Source: Pseudomonadota bacterium
Lineage (GTDB): Bacteria; Pseudomonadota; Gammaproteobacteria; Steroidobacterales; Steroidobacteraceae
NCBI GenBank assembly: GCA_021838635.1
Contig: JAKCDC010000014.1
Span: forward strand, 1-62,199
DNA length: 62,199 bases
Reading direction: 5' to 3'
Part shown: positions 35,670 to 46,377 of the stretch, one piece after another
How positions within the stretch are numbered: position 1 is the stretch's first letter
Layout of the letters: each line of letters opens with the position of its first letter
Program-made: the position numbers and the translations under genes
Notes under the pieces: generated by a model
What the model was told of the DNA's origin: nothing
Database searches by the model: none
Seen by the model: only the letters and a program-made list of their open reading frames with translations

Positions 35670-37289
35670 TTACGCCGCGCGCAGCTTGCGTTTGACGATG
35701 TGCGCAATGTCACGCATCTCATCGATGCCAAGCGCCAGCGCACAAGCAAAGAACGCACCGGCGCCAGCTACGATGACCAGCGTCAGTGCGCCGAGTTTCG
35801 GCCAGAACGGCCCGGAGTGCCAGTGCGCGAGCGGCCAGTGCAGTCCGCCCCAGCAGATCAGCGCGAGCAGCGCGCAGGCGACGCCCAGGCGCGCAAGCAT
35901 CGAGAACATCTCACGCGAGGCGAGCCGGCCGAGGTGACGGCGCATCAGCGCATAGAGCACCAGGAAGTTCGCCGTCGCCACCGCGGCGACCGAGAGCGCC
36001 AGGCCGCGCACCCCCCAGTGCATGACTTGGGTGGTATACCAGCACAGCAGCAGGTTCAGCCCCATTGCGCTTAAGCTCACGACCATGGGCGTGCGGCGCC
36101 GGTCAATGGCATAAAAGGCATTTACCAGCACCTTCAGGGCCGCGTACCCGCACAGCCCGAGAGCGTAAAAGCGCAGCGCTGCGGCGGTCTGGCGCGCATC
36201 GTAGGGAGTGAAGCGGCCGTGTTGGTAGAGCACCGAGACGATCGGGCCGGAGAGCACCATCAGACCGATGGCCGCCGGAATCGTCATGAAGAACACCATG
36301 CGCAGTCCACGGGCGAGCTCGCTGCGGAACCGATCCCGATCGCCGGCCACCGCCAGGCGCGAGAGCATCGGCAGCGAGACGGTTCCGAGTGCCACGCCGA
36401 ACATCCCGATCGGGAACTGCATCAGCCGGAATGCATAACCCAGCCAGGAAATCGGCCCGTTACCGAGCATCGAGGCGAACGCAGAATTCACCACCACGTT
36501 CACCTGCACGGTGCTCGCGGCGATCACCGAGGGTCCCATGATCAGCAGCATCGCCTTGACGCCCGGGTCGCGCCAGCGGAAGTCCGGCCGATAGCGGTAG
36601 CCGAATCGGCGCAGGGAGGGGATCTGCACGCCGAGCTGCAGCAGGCCCCCGACCAGGACCCCCACCGCGAGAGCAACGGTCGCCTTCGGCCCGAAATGCG
36701 GATCAAGCCACCAGCCGAGACCCGCCCCGGTGAGGATCAGCCCGAGATTGAAGAAAGTCGAGGCGAGCGCCGGTACGCCGAACACATTACGCGCATTCAG
36801 CATGCCCATGACCAGCGCGGCGAGCGAGACGATCAGAATGAACGGATACATGATCCGCGTCAGCTCGACGGTGAGGGCCGCCTTGGCCGGGCCGAACCCC
36901 CAGCCGAGCAGCGCCACCAGCCAGGGGGCGAGCAGGATCCCGATCAACACCAGGGCGCTGACCACCACGGCCGTCAACGTCACGACCTTGTTGGCGAGCT
37001 GCCAGGCGGTCGCATCACCCTCGCGTGCCGCGGTCTTGCTGAAGGTGGTGACGAAGGCGGTCGAAAGCGCTCCCTCGCCCACCATGTCGCGCAGCAGATT
37101 CGGAATCCGAAAGGCGATAAAAAAGACATCCATCAGCCGGCCGGCGCCAAAGAGCGCCGCGAACACCTGCAGGCGCACGAGCCCGAGGATGCGGCTGCAT
37201 AGCACCGCCAGCGCGACGACCCCGGCTGCCTTGGTATTGAGCCGCTCGCCCGGCGCGCCGGGACGCGCCGCAGAATCCTTGGACGTCAT
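35670..37289 (-). CDS. murJ: Lipid II flippase MurJ
   Basis: MurJ exports the peptidoglycan precursor lipid II across the inner membrane. It has about fourteen hydrophobic helices and the N-terminal MurJ segments SRILGLVRLQVFAALFGAG, MDVFFIAFRIPNLLRD and EGALSTAFV. The start at 37289 (MTSKDSAARPG) gives 539 residues; an open frame to 37460 is spurious. It lies 50 bases before the outer-membrane protein gene on the same strand. Confidence 0.94.
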   Translation of the reverse strand: MTSKDSAARPGAPGERLNTKAAGVVALAVLCSRILGLVRLQVFAALFGAGRLMDVFFIAFRIPNLLRDMVGEGALSTAFVTTFSKTAAREGDATAWQLANKVVTLTAVVVSALVLIGILLAPWLVALLGWGFGPAKAALTVELTRIMYPFILIVSLAALVMGMLNARNVFGVPALASTFFNLGLILTGAGLGWWLDPHFGPKATVALAVGVLVGGLLQLGVQIPSLRRFGYRYRPDFRWRDPGVKAMLLIMGPSVIAASTVQVNVVVNSAFASMLGNGPISWLGYAFRLMQFPIGMFGVALGTVSLPMLSRLAVAGDRDRFRSELARGLRMVFFMTIPAAIGLMVLSGPIVSVLYQHGRFTPYDARQTAAALRFYALGLCGYAALKVLVNAFYAIDRRRTPMVVSLSAMGLNLLLCWYTTQVMHWGVRGLALSVAAVATANFLVLYALMRRHLGRLASREMFSMLARLGVACALLALICWGGLHWPLAHWHSGPFWPKLGALTLVIVAGAGAFFACALALGIDEMRDIAHIVKRKLRAA

Positions 37290-37481
37290 CGTCGGGCCGC
37301 TCAGCGGCGGCCCCCGCTCGCCGGCGCACCGCACTGTCCCCCACCCCGCGCTGCACCCCCTGCCCTCAATGCCCTGCTCATCTGTCCCGCCTGCCGATGG
37401 ATCGATATGCGCCGAGCGACGGCGCGCTGGTGTGAAGCATAACGGCGCACGCAGCGCCATGCATCCGGCAGCACTCCATGC

Positions 37482-38483
37482 TCAGAGGTCTCCGGCGATC
37501 CGCACGACGTAGCGTCCCGTCGCCCGAGCGGCGATGAGCTCGCGAGCGGCCTCGGGGACCTGTTCCAGAGAGATCACCGCGCGCACCAGTCGCGAGTCCA
37601 GATGCGGCGGCTTCCAGGGGCCGGCGAGCTGGCTCCAGAGCGCCTCGCGCCAGGGCCGCGGCACCTGCACGGAATGAATGCCGAGCAGGCTGACCCCGCG
37701 CAGAATCAGCGGCATCACCGTGGTGTGCAGCTCAGCAGACTGGGCCAGTCCGATGCACGCGATGTTGCCCCAGGGCTTGACCGTGCGGGTCAGGTACGCC
37801 AACACCTCGCCGCCGAGATTGTCCACGGCTGCGCCCCACAGCGCCTTCTCGAGCGGTTTGGTGCCCAGATCCAGCGCGCTGCGCTCGAGCACGGTCGTGA
37901 CGCCGAGGGCGCGCAGGTACGCGGCCGCCTCGGGTTTACCGGTCAGCGCCGCGGTCTGAAAACCCGCCCCGGCAAGGAGCATCAGGGCGATGCTGCCGAC
38001 CCCGCCCGTGGCGCCGGTCACCACGACCGGTCCCTGGGCCGGATGCTGATGGTTCTCCAGCATGCGCCGCAGAGCAAGCGCGGCGGTGAACCCAGCCGTG
38101 CCGAGTGCCATCGCTTCGAACAGGCTCAGTCCCGCCGGCAGCGCGAGCAGCGCATCGGCCGGCACGCGCGCGTACTCGGCGAGTCCTCCGTCGAGCCACT
38201 CCCCGAGACCGGCACCGGTGGCGAGCACCCTGTCCCCCGGCTCGAAGGCGGCATCCTCGCTCGCCTCGACCACACCGGCGACATCGATGCCGGCCACGCG
38301 CGGGTAGCCACGCATGATCGCGCCGCGGCCGGTGATGGCGAGCGCGTCCTTATAGTTCAGTCCCGAGTAGGCCACCCGGACGCACACCTCACCGGGCGCG
38401 AGCGGCCCGAGCGTGACCGGCTCGAGCGTCGCGCTCACCCCGGCCGACCCCTGATGGACACGTATGGCTTTGAACGAGGACAT
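37482..38483 (-). CDS. acuI: Acrylyl-CoA reductase AcuI / YhdH-type oxidoreductase
   Basis: This NADPH-dependent MDR reductase has the AcuI/YhdH features YSGLNYKDALAITGRG, VTGATGGVGSIALMLLAGAG, and GIHSVQVPR. AcuI reduces toxic acryloyl-CoA to propionyl-CoA. The start at 38483 (MSSFKAIRVHQG) gives 333 residues. It is divergent from paaJ, which would be consistent with handling CoA intermediates, but a general detoxification role is as likely. Confidence 0.88.
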   Translation of the reverse strand: MSSFKAIRVHQGSAGVSATLEPVTLGPLAPGEVCVRVAYSGLNYKDALAITGRGAIMRGYPRVAGIDVAGVVEASEDAAFEPGDRVLATGAGLGEWLDGGLAEYARVPADALLALPAGLSLFEAMALGTAGFTAALALRRMLENHQHPAQGPVVVTGATGGVGSIALMLLAGAGFQTAALTGKPEAAAYLRALGVTTVLERSALDLGTKPLEKALWGAAVDNLGGEVLAYLTRTVKPWGNIACIGLAQSAELHTTVMPLILRGVSLLGIHSVQVPRPWREALWSQLAGPWKPPHLDSRLVRAVISLEQVPEAARELIAARATGRYVVRIAGDL

Positions 38484-38604
38484 AGGCGCATCCCGCGGCG
38501 ATTCAAAGAGCGCCATTGTATCGGCGCCGCACGCCGCCGTGGATAAACCCCACCAGATACAGTAGTGTGTCCCGCCTTGTTTTTCAATTACTTGGGTAAC
38601 TGTG

Positions 38605-39810
<1,206 letters not shown>

Positions 39811-39814
39811 GCCC

Positions 39815-40510
39815 TCAGCTGACCCGCACGCGCAGCGGCTGAAGTCCCGTGCAGGCCGCCTCGATCAGATCGCCACGCTCGACGGCGCCCACGCCCGCGG
39901 GCGTGCCGGTGTAGATCAGATCGCCCGGCACGAGCGCCCAGGCCGCGGACAGGTGGGCGATGATCTCGGGCACGCTCCAGGTCATCTCCCCGAGCGCGCT
40001 GTGTTGGCGTTGCGTGCCGTTGACGCACAGGGAGATCTGCCCCTCCAGGAGCGTCCCCGCCTGCGCCGCGACCGTGATCGGTCCGAGCGGCGCGGCATGA
40101 TCGAATCCCTTGCCGATGCACCAGGGCCCCGAACGCTTCTTCATCTCCGCCTGCAGATCCCGTCGAGTCATATCCAGTCCGACGCCATAGCCGAAGACGT
40201 GCCGCATCGCCTCGTCGGCCGCGATGTCCCGCCCGCCGATCCCGATCGCGACCACCAGCTCGACCTCGTGATGAAAGTTGTGCGTCAGGCTCGGATAGAG
40301 CACCTCCCCCGTCGCACCGGCCTCGACCGGCACGAGCGCATCGGGCGGCTTCATGAAAAACACTGGCGGTTCACGGCCCGTGCGGCCCATCTCCTCGGCA
40401 TGCGCCCGGTAATTCGAACCCACACAGTAGATGCGGTGCACAGGGAAGCGCGCGGTCGTTCCGACGACCGGCGCACTGGCCAGCGGTGGCGGCGCAAACA
40501 CGTAACTCAT
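39815..40510 (-). CDS. Fumarylacetoacetate hydrolase family protein (fumarylpyruvate hydrolase-like)
   Basis: FAH-fold enzymes split a carbon-carbon bond in acylpyruvates with a divalent metal. The metal site is shown by HHEVELVVAIG, with GYGVGLDMTRRDLQ and KGFDHAAPLGP following, which match the fumarylpyruvate/acylpyruvate hydrolase branch (YcgM, NagK). The start at 40510 (MSYVFAPPP) gives 231 residues. It is convergent with paaJ, four bases apart. No other gentisate or homogentisate genes are nearby, so the substrate is unknown. Confidence 0.88.
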   Translation of the reverse strand: MSYVFAPPPLASAPVVGTTARFPVHRIYCVGSNYRAHAEEMGRTGREPPVFFMKPPDALVPVEAGATGEVLYPSLTHNFHHEVELVVAIGIGGRDIAADEAMRHVFGYGVGLDMTRRDLQAEMKKRSGPWCIGKGFDHAAPLGPITVAAQAGTLLEGQISLCVNGTQRQHSALGEMTWSVPEIIAHLSAAWALVPGDLIYTGTPAGVGAVERGDLIEAACTGLQPLRVRVS

Positions 40511-41011
40511 GACGGTATCGTTGCCTCTGGAGTGGAGGGACGAGTCTAGCGGTGCAGCGGCGCACTCGTCCAATGGGCGCGCCGGAATGCGCACACACCA
40601 TCGAGAGTGATGTCGACCCGACGCAACGCCAGCCGCACCCACCTGCCGCTCCGCCCATCCCATGGCAGCGGCCGGATCCGCGCATCAGAATAGGGGCACG
40701 CGGCAGGACACTTCCGTGTTGCAGTAGACCTGCAGTTGGAACGGCCGCGCATACGGCGCCCACGGATGGCGTCCCTCGCACTGGCTGCCGAGATGAGGTT
40801 CAGGCTCACCGCTCACCGCGCCGCCGACCCTGCCGCCAAGCCTGTCGCCACGATTCGTTTCGTCGCGCGGTCCGGGGCGTTCGCCGCAAATGACGTCGCA
40901 CTCCACGGCGCCTGCGCCCTCACGGCGGGTGGATGGGGCATGATACGGCAGCGCCCGGCCCCGCGAACCAGTCCATCAAATACTCGTGCCGCGCGCAGGA
41001 GGAGCACCCGA
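40511..41011. other. Region without a recognisable gene
   Basis: About 500 bases separate the hydrolase start from the first S10 peptidase. Open frames exist on both strands but none has a ribosome site with a recognisable product. One minus-strand frame ends in a cysteine-bearing tail (QVYCNTEVSCRVPLF) that might be real, but I cannot support it. The last 20 bases hold the AGGAGGAG site for the next gene. Confidence 0.5.
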
Positions 41012-42622
41012 ATGAAGCACGTTGTTGCGCTCGCGGCAGTATTCTCGCTGGCTGCGTGTGACGCCTGTATTCCGCCCGCGCTCGCCGCGAGTCCCCACGC
41101 CCCCGCAGCCGCGACGGCCTCCGCCCTGTTCACGCCCCGCGCGGTGAAGAGTTATGGCGCGGTCACCGTCGGCGGCCACAAAATCGCCTACGAGGCGGTT
41201 GCCGGAACGATCATCGTCCACCCCAAGGGCTGGGACGATGCCGCCACACCGAGCGGCGGCAAGCATGCACTCGGCATGCCGGACGGTCCGCCCGTCGCCT
41301 CGGTGTTCTACGTCGCATACTTCAAACGCGGCGTACCGGCGCATGACCGGCCGATCACTTTCCTCTACAACGGCGGTCCGGGCTCCTCGACCGTGTGGTT
41401 GCACATGGGCGCCTTCGGACCGGTGCGGGTTGTGACGAGCAACGATACGCACACGCCCCCCGCCCCCTACGGCCTGGTGAAGAATCACTACAGCCTGCTC
41501 GATGCCACCGATCTGGTGTTCATCGACGCCCCCGGCACCGGCTACAGCCGCATCGAGGGCAAGGGCGCCGCCAAGGCGTTCTACGGTGTCGACCCGGACG
41601 GACACGCCTTTGCTTCGTTCATTACCCAGTTCCTCACCCGCTACAAGCGCTGGAACTCCCCAAAATACCTCCTCGGGGAGAGCTACGGCACACCGCGCTC
41701 AGCGGTGCTGATCAAGGATCTGACGCTCGACCGCAACGTCGATTTCAACGGCGTGATCCTGCTGTCGCAAATCCTGAATTTTTCGCTGAACGATGACGCG
41801 CCGGGTTCCGATCCCGGGGTCGAGCTGCCGTACGAGCTGGCCCTGCCGAGCATGGCGGCGACCGCTTGGTACCACCACGCACTGCCCTCGAGTCCACCAA
41901 AACTGCGCCCGTTCCTGAAACAGGTCGAGCACTTCGCCATGGGCAAGTACGCCGACGCCCTCGCGCAAGGCGCGAGTCTGCCCTCGGCCGAGCGGGCGAG
42001 CATCGCCGAACAGATGCATCAGTACATCGGGCTGCCGGTGTCCTACCTGCTGAAGGCGCGCCTGCAGGTGAGCGGTCCGGAATTCGAGCACGAGCTGCTG
42101 ACCAACGAAGACATGACCACCGGCCGGCTGGACTCGCGTTTTGAGGGTCCCTCGATGGATCCGCTCAGCCGCACAGCCTTCTACGATCCGCAGTCCGCCG
42201 CAATCAGCTCTGCCTACGTGAGCGCGTTCAATGCGTACGCGAGCAAGGATCTGCACTACTCGACGAACCTGCGCTACCTGCCGGAGATCAACGTTCACTG
42301 GAACTTCATGCATCGTCCGCCGGGGGCGCGAATCAAGCTGCCGATCGCGACCAACGTCATGCCGGATCTGGCCGACACGATGAAGTACGACCCGCTGCTG
42401 AAGGTCATGCTGAACGGCGGGTACTTCGATCTGGCGACACCGTTCTGTGAAGGGCTTTATGAAATGCACCACCTGCAGATCCCGAACAGCCTGCAGTCGA
42501 ACATTTCGTACCACTACTACAAGTCGGGACACATGATTTACGTGAACATCCCCGCTCTGAAGCAGCTGCACGCCAACATTGCGGCCTTCATCCGCAAGAC
42601 CGACAACGTTTCAGGAGGCTGA
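41012..42622 (+). CDS. Secreted S10 family serine carboxypeptidase-like peptidase (copy 1)
   Basis: The S10 serine carboxypeptidase fold has catalytic residues in GESYGT (Ser224), NGGYFDLATPF (Asp473) and SGHMIY (His507). The oxyanion segment FLYNGGPGSSTVWLHMG is intact. The start at 41012 has AGGAGGAG upstream and gives 536 residues; the open frame back to 40736 is spurious. The N-terminus reads as a signal with a possible lipobox (SLAAC, cysteine 16), so it may be a lipoprotein or a cleaved periplasmic enzyme. It sits three bases before a paralogue, implying one operon. Confidence 0.92.
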   Translation: MKHVVALAAVFSLAACDACIPPALAASPHAPAAATASALFTPRAVKSYGAVTVGGHKIAYEAVAGTIIVHPKGWDDAATPSGGKHALGMPDGPPVASVFYVAYFKRGVPAHDRPITFLYNGGPGSSTVWLHMGAFGPVRVVTSNDTHTPPAPYGLVKNHYSLLDATDLVFIDAPGTGYSRIEGKGAAKAFYGVDPDGHAFASFITQFLTRYKRWNSPKYLLGESYGTPRSAVLIKDLTLDRNVDFNGVILLSQILNFSLNDDAPGSDPGVELPYELALPSMAATAWYHHALPSSPPKLRPFLKQVEHFAMGKYADALAQGASLPSAERASIAEQMHQYIGLPVSYLLKARLQVSGPEFEHELLTNEDMTTGRLDSRFEGPSMDPLSRTAFYDPQSAAISSAYVSAFNAYASKDLHYSTNLRYLPEINVHWNFMHRPPGARIKLPIATNVMPDLADTMKYDPLLKVMLNGGYFDLATPFCEGLYEMHHLQIPNSLQSNISYHYYKSGHMIYVNIPALKQLHANIAAFIRKTDNVSGG

Positions 42623-42624
42623 CC

Positions 42625-44262
42625 ATGAGCGACACCAAACGAAGCCGTCTCATCCGGCGCGGCATTGATGTGCTGGCGGTCACCTCGGTGCTGTTGCTGG
42701 CCGCAGCCGCAGCTCCGGCGATAGCCAAACAGACGCATGCCGCGCCGAGCAGTGCGCACTCCAACCCCTACTTCAGCACCGCGACCAGCACGACCTCGGG
42801 GTCGGTGAAAGTCGGCGGCAAGACGATTCACTATCATGCCGTCGCGGGCATGATCATGGTGCACGCGGCCGGCTGGAACGACGCCACCGACAGCTATGGC
42901 ACGGGTGATAATTCGGGCAAGGCGAAGCAGCCGGCCGAAGCCTCGATGTTCTATGTGGCGTATTTCAAGGACGGCACTAACCCGAACAAGCGCCCGATCA
43001 CTTTCCTCTACAACGGCGGTCCGGGCTCATCGACGGTGTGGCTGCACATGGGCGCCTTTGGGCCGGTACGGGTAGTCACCAGCGACCATACCCACACCCC
43101 GCCGGCACCGTACCAGCTGGTGAACAACCAATACAGTCTGCTTAACTCCAGCGACCTGGTGTTCATCGATGCGCCCGGGACCGGCTACAGCCGCGTGCGC
43201 GGCCCGAACCCGGCCAAGCACTTCTTCGGAGTGGACCAGGACGTGCACGCGTTCTCGCAGTTCATCACAAAGTTCTTAAGCCAATACGGGCGCTGGAACT
43301 CACCGAAGTATCTGCTGGGCGAGAGCTATGGAACACCGCGCTCCGCGGCCCTGATCAGCGTGCTCGAGACGCACGATAACGCCGACTTCAACGGTGTGAT
43401 CCTGCTCTCGCAGATCCTCAATTACAACGCGTCGACGGGCTTGGCTCAGTATGATCCCGGACTCGATCTGCCATACGAGCTGGCGCTGCCGAGCATGGCG
43501 GCGACCGCTTGGTATCATCACAAACTCCCCGACAGCTCGCAGCCTCTGAAACCGCTGCTCGCTAAAGTCGAGCAGTTCGCGATGAATGACTACGCCCAGG
43601 CTCTGCGCGAGGGATCGCTACTCAGTACCTCGAAATTTGCGGCAATCGCCGCCAAACTGCACGAGTACACGGGTCTGCCGGTGTCGTACATCGAGAAGGC
43701 AAACCTGCGCATCGATGGTGGACAGTTCGAACACGAACTGCTGGCCAATCAGGACGAGACGACCGGCCGCCTGGACACTCGCTTCGTCGGGCCATCGATG
43801 AATCCGCTCAGCGAGCGTGCGGCGTATGATCCCCAGGCGGCGGCCATCAGCTCCGCCTACGTGTCCGCGTTCAATGCCTACGTGCACACTGATCTGCACT
43901 ACGGCAGGGGAATGACGTACCTGCCGGAGATCCCCCTATGGCGGACCTGGGACTTCAAGCACCACGCCCCAGGGGTCTCCTACGGCTTCCCACAGGCACT
44001 CAACGTGATGCCGGACCTCGCGAACGCCATGAAGTATGACCCTGACCTGAAAGTCATGCTCAACGGCGGGTACTTCGATCTCGCCACGCCTTTCTACGAA
44101 GGAATTTACGAGATGGAGCACCTTCCCATGCCGCGCAAGCTGCAGGCCAACATCCAGTACCACTATTACCCGACCGGGCACATGATTTACGTTCACGTCC
44201 CGTCACTGAAAACCCTGCACCACAACATCTCGGCCTTCATCGCCTCGACCGAGAACCAGTAG
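42625..44262 (+). CDS. Secreted S10 family serine carboxypeptidase-like peptidase (copy 2)
   Basis: This is a close paralogue of the upstream gene, with the same GESYGT (Ser234), NGGYFDLATPF (Asp485) and TGHMIY (His519) triad. A long charged N-terminus (SDTKRSRLIRRG) precedes a hydrophobic stretch, a Sec or Tat-like signal without a clear twin-arginine motif. It lacks the lipobox-like cysteine of copy 1. It has 545 residues, and AGGAGG lies upstream, spanning the stop of copy 1. The pair is a local duplication that may have split location or specificity. Confidence 0.92.
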   Translation: MSDTKRSRLIRRGIDVLAVTSVLLLAAAAAPAIAKQTHAAPSSAHSNPYFSTATSTTSGSVKVGGKTIHYHAVAGMIMVHAAGWNDATDSYGTGDNSGKAKQPAEASMFYVAYFKDGTNPNKRPITFLYNGGPGSSTVWLHMGAFGPVRVVTSDHTHTPPAPYQLVNNQYSLLNSSDLVFIDAPGTGYSRVRGPNPAKHFFGVDQDVHAFSQFITKFLSQYGRWNSPKYLLGESYGTPRSAALISVLETHDNADFNGVILLSQILNYNASTGLAQYDPGLDLPYELALPSMAATAWYHHKLPDSSQPLKPLLAKVEQFAMNDYAQALREGSLLSTSKFAAIAAKLHEYTGLPVSYIEKANLRIDGGQFEHELLANQDETTGRLDTRFVGPSMNPLSERAAYDPQAAAISSAYVSAFNAYVHTDLHYGRGMTYLPEIPLWRTWDFKHHAPGVSYGFPQALNVMPDLANAMKYDPDLKVMLNGGYFDLATPFYEGIYEMEHLPMPRKLQANIQYHYYPTGHMIYVHVPSLKTLHHNISAFIASTENQ

Positions 44263-44279
44263 TCATCAGACGCTCGTTG

Positions 44280-44321
44280 GCGCCCGGCGGGAATCCCTTC
44301 CGCCGGGCGCATTCTTTTTTT
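44280..44321 (+). terminator. Intrinsic terminator of the S10 peptidase operon
   Basis: GCGCCCGGCGG (44280-44290) pairs perfectly over eleven bases with CCGCCGGGCGC (44300-44310). It is followed by ATTCTTTTTTT. It is the clearest terminator in the window, 17 bases after the second peptidase stop. Confidence 0.93.
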
Positions 44322-44512
44322 GTAAGCCAATGCGTGGGCCAGATCCACGCAGTGCCGAAGTCCCCGCGGCAACGCCACCTCCGATCGCCGAACCAGCCCG
44401 CTGCGCCGACACGGCATAGGTCGAGCGCCACGCGCGACGACCCCGGGGCGCATAGATGCCGACCGGTGCGCGCACCCCTCCCCCAATGGCGATGCTGACC
44501 GCCAGTAGTGGG

Positions 44513-45285
44513 TCAGTTCAAGTTTCTGTCCGCTAGGGCGGCAATCTCTTCCAGTGACCGGGCAAGATCGGAGACGCGAGCTGCCATCGCCGGAGTGATC
44601 CGAAGCGACCGATGGACGCGGCTGAAATTGTGGTACAGGATGTGCAGCGCAACGGCATGCTCGAGGTTTTCGCGCTTCTTCGAGAAGCCGTTTGTCAGGC
44701 AGTGAGCCGGCGCATGGACATCCACATCGTAAGGCTCAAGCGTTCGACGTAAGATGGGCAGACGCGCGCCATGTCGGGGCTCCCGGTCACCGTGGGCGGG
44801 CGCGTGCCGAGACAGCCGTTAGCGCTGTACTTTCGCTCGGGGCCGGCATTCGGCGCATCGCTGTAGAGCGTCACGAGCGGCGCGTAGTCGATGTCCGCAC
44901 CCAATGTCCCTTCCACTGCTTCCAAGTACGCCTGCAGTCCGTACACCGCGAGCTGCACGCGAGAGGCGAGCCGGCTGGCCAGATCCTGCATGAAGTCCTC
45001 GGCGACGCCACCGTCGCGCGGGCCGATCATCCACGCTGCGACGAGCTTCGTGTCCGCATCAATCGCCGTCCACGTCCAGGCATCGCCCGCGCCCTCGGGA
45101 CCCGCCTTCGCGGTGGTTTGCCTTCGCGTACACCGAGGACCAAATCTCATCGCACAGGAGACGATTGCAGGGCAGATTCCGTAGCGCCCTGTACTGGTAT
45201 TCGACGCAGGCCGTTCCAACGTCCGCCAGCTGGAGTTTCCAGGATTTCCTGGATACCCAATAGCTGGTAAAACTGCTAGCCGGAG
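44513..45285 (-). pseudogene. IS1-like DDE transposase, degenerate
   Basis: Pieces in three frames together make one transposase: LADVGTACVEYQ...RNLPCN...CDEIWSSVYAK, then AWTWTAIDADTKLVAAW through SYVERLSLTMWMSMRR, then NGFSKKRENLEHAVAL to the end. Frameshifts lie near 45100 and 44700. In intact relatives the second catalytic aspartate is in a TDGH motif; here it reads VYGL, so the active site is also lost. The family name rests on memory of similar proteins annotated as IS1-family. Confidence 0.82.
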
Positions 45286-45317
45286 CCGTCGAAATTACCC
45301 GACCATCACAAAATCAA

Positions 45318-45565
45318 CGCGTTCGGCGTGTCTGCGATTTCATCAAGGCGCATGCCCGAGAATACCCGGTCCAGACGATGGGCTGGATCCTGAACGTTGT
45401 CCCGAGTAGGTATTATGAGTGGCGGCACAAGCGAGTATCCGACCGTCCCCGTGAAAATGCCCACCTGCTTCGCGCATGACATGCTTTTATAATCGAGAGC
45501 GGCGCCGGAGCTATCCCAACGGCGTAAGCGCGGACAAGCACGAGGACGCCGTCAAAAGGAAGTGA
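45318..45565 (+). pseudogene. IS3 family OrfB transposase, internally deleted
   Basis: The 5' part (45318-45479) encodes RVCDFIKAHAREYPVQTMGW and onward through SRYYEW, the N-terminus of IS3 OrfB, then a stop. The next frame (45482-45565) encodes CFYNRERRRSYPNGVSADKH, which matches the C-terminal end of the same family (FYNRERRHS...GVSP). The catalytic middle, some 200 codons, is gone. It is a relic nested inside the larger element. Confidence 0.75.
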
Positions 45566-45734
45566 TCACATGTCCACGAAACCCTGGGAACTCCAAAATG
45601 ACCATCAGTGGCTGAGTTCGCAGTACGGGCTGAAAACGCTGACTGAGCACATTTTGCTCGTTGTGGGCATGGTGTCTGGTTGCAACAGCATTAGAGAGTA
45701 GCGTCAGAAAATGACGGAGTGATTTGCAAGGATT

Positions 45735-45758
45735 CAGGTACAAATGACAATGTACCTG
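45735..45758. repeat. Seven-pair inverted repeat
   Basis: CAGGTAC (45735-45741) and GTACCTG (45752-45758) are a perfect inverted repeat with a 10-base loop, inside the element between the IS3 relic and the small basic gene. It could be a weak terminator for the latter. From 45566 to 45781 I see no gene that I can name. Confidence 0.4.
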
Positions 45759-45781
45759 CCGCACGAAAAAGTCGACTAGCC

Positions 45782-46010
45782 CTAACGCGCCTTGGCTGCC
45801 TTCGTGGCAATTTCAGATCGCTTCATGGTCGATAGACCGGCGGCGCGCGCCCTTTTTGCCCTTCAGCTCGCCCCTGCGGCTAAGCGACACGGCCGCCGCG
45901 TCTTTGCCCTCGGTCGGTTTGTCGGCCCGTGCCTGGCCCGTAGCGAGGTTTGCCACCAGCATCGCGAGCTGGTTCACGTCGCGGGGACTCTTGCTTGAAC
46001 GGTTAGGCAT
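45782..46010 (-). pseudogene. Small histone H1-like/basic conserved protein, frameshifted
   Basis: The first frame (MPNRSSKSPRDVNQLAMLVA through ALKG-like LSRRGELKGKK) resembles a family of small lysine/arginine-rich proteins often labelled histone H1-like. After an AAAAA run (near 45850-45865) the family's C-terminus, ARAAGLSTMKRSEIATKAAK, continues in another frame to a TAG at 45782. Removing one A restores a single 75-residue protein. In the present frame translation instead ends at 45813 with an unrelated tail. The gene is divergent from the HNH gene, 46 bases apart. The family assignment is from recall. Confidence 0.6.
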
Positions 46011-46056
46011 AGGCAGAGTACGGCACTTTGGAGGCCGCATCAAAAGCGGGGTGCCA

Positions 46057-46377
46057 ATGAACCGCTGGAAAATCCCCGCGTGGTTGGAAAAGGAGGTCCG
46101 CGAGCGGGATAAGGCGTGCGTTTACTGCGGGGTCGCGTTCGCCACAGACGCCCCGCACGCCAGCCGCGCTAGCTGGGAACACATAATCAACGATGCGAAG
46201 ATCGTCACGCGCGAAAATATTGCGCTTTGCTGCCGAGCATGCAATTCCAGCAAAGGCGTCTCCGACCTTGCTGCGTGGCTGGAGTCTGCCTATTGCAAGC
46301 GACGTGGCATCACGGCACTGACGGTTGCCGAGGTCATCCAGGAGGCGATTGGGAGAGCATCTTCGGTCGAGAAATGA
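46057..46377 (+). CDS. HNH endonuclease
   Basis: This 106-residue protein has a treble-clef HNH core: CVYC, then WEHIINDAK, RENIALCCRAC and NSSKG. The start at 46057 (MNRWKIPAWLEKE) has GGGGTG upstream; the open frame back to 45856 runs over the small basic gene on the other strand. It sits at the right edge of the decayed element and is its only intact gene. Whether it has restriction, homing or transposition-related activity is unknown. Confidence 0.85.
   Translation: MNRWKIPAWLEKEVRERDKACVYCGVAFATDAPHASRASWEHIINDAKIVTRENIALCCRACNSSKGVSDLAAWLESAYCKRRGITALTVAEVIQEAIGRASSVEK

Noticed and set aside
40685-40906. Minus-strand frame ending in a cysteine-containing tail
   Set aside because: Looks slightly protein-like, but it has no clear start or family.
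45570-45701. 43-codon frame with AAGGAAG upstream, right after the IS3 relic
   Set aside because: A good ribosome site but no recognisable product, and it lies in decayed mobile DNA.
45552-45764. 70-codon minus-strand frame in the same place
   Set aside because: No ribosome site or family similarity; composition is not coding-like.
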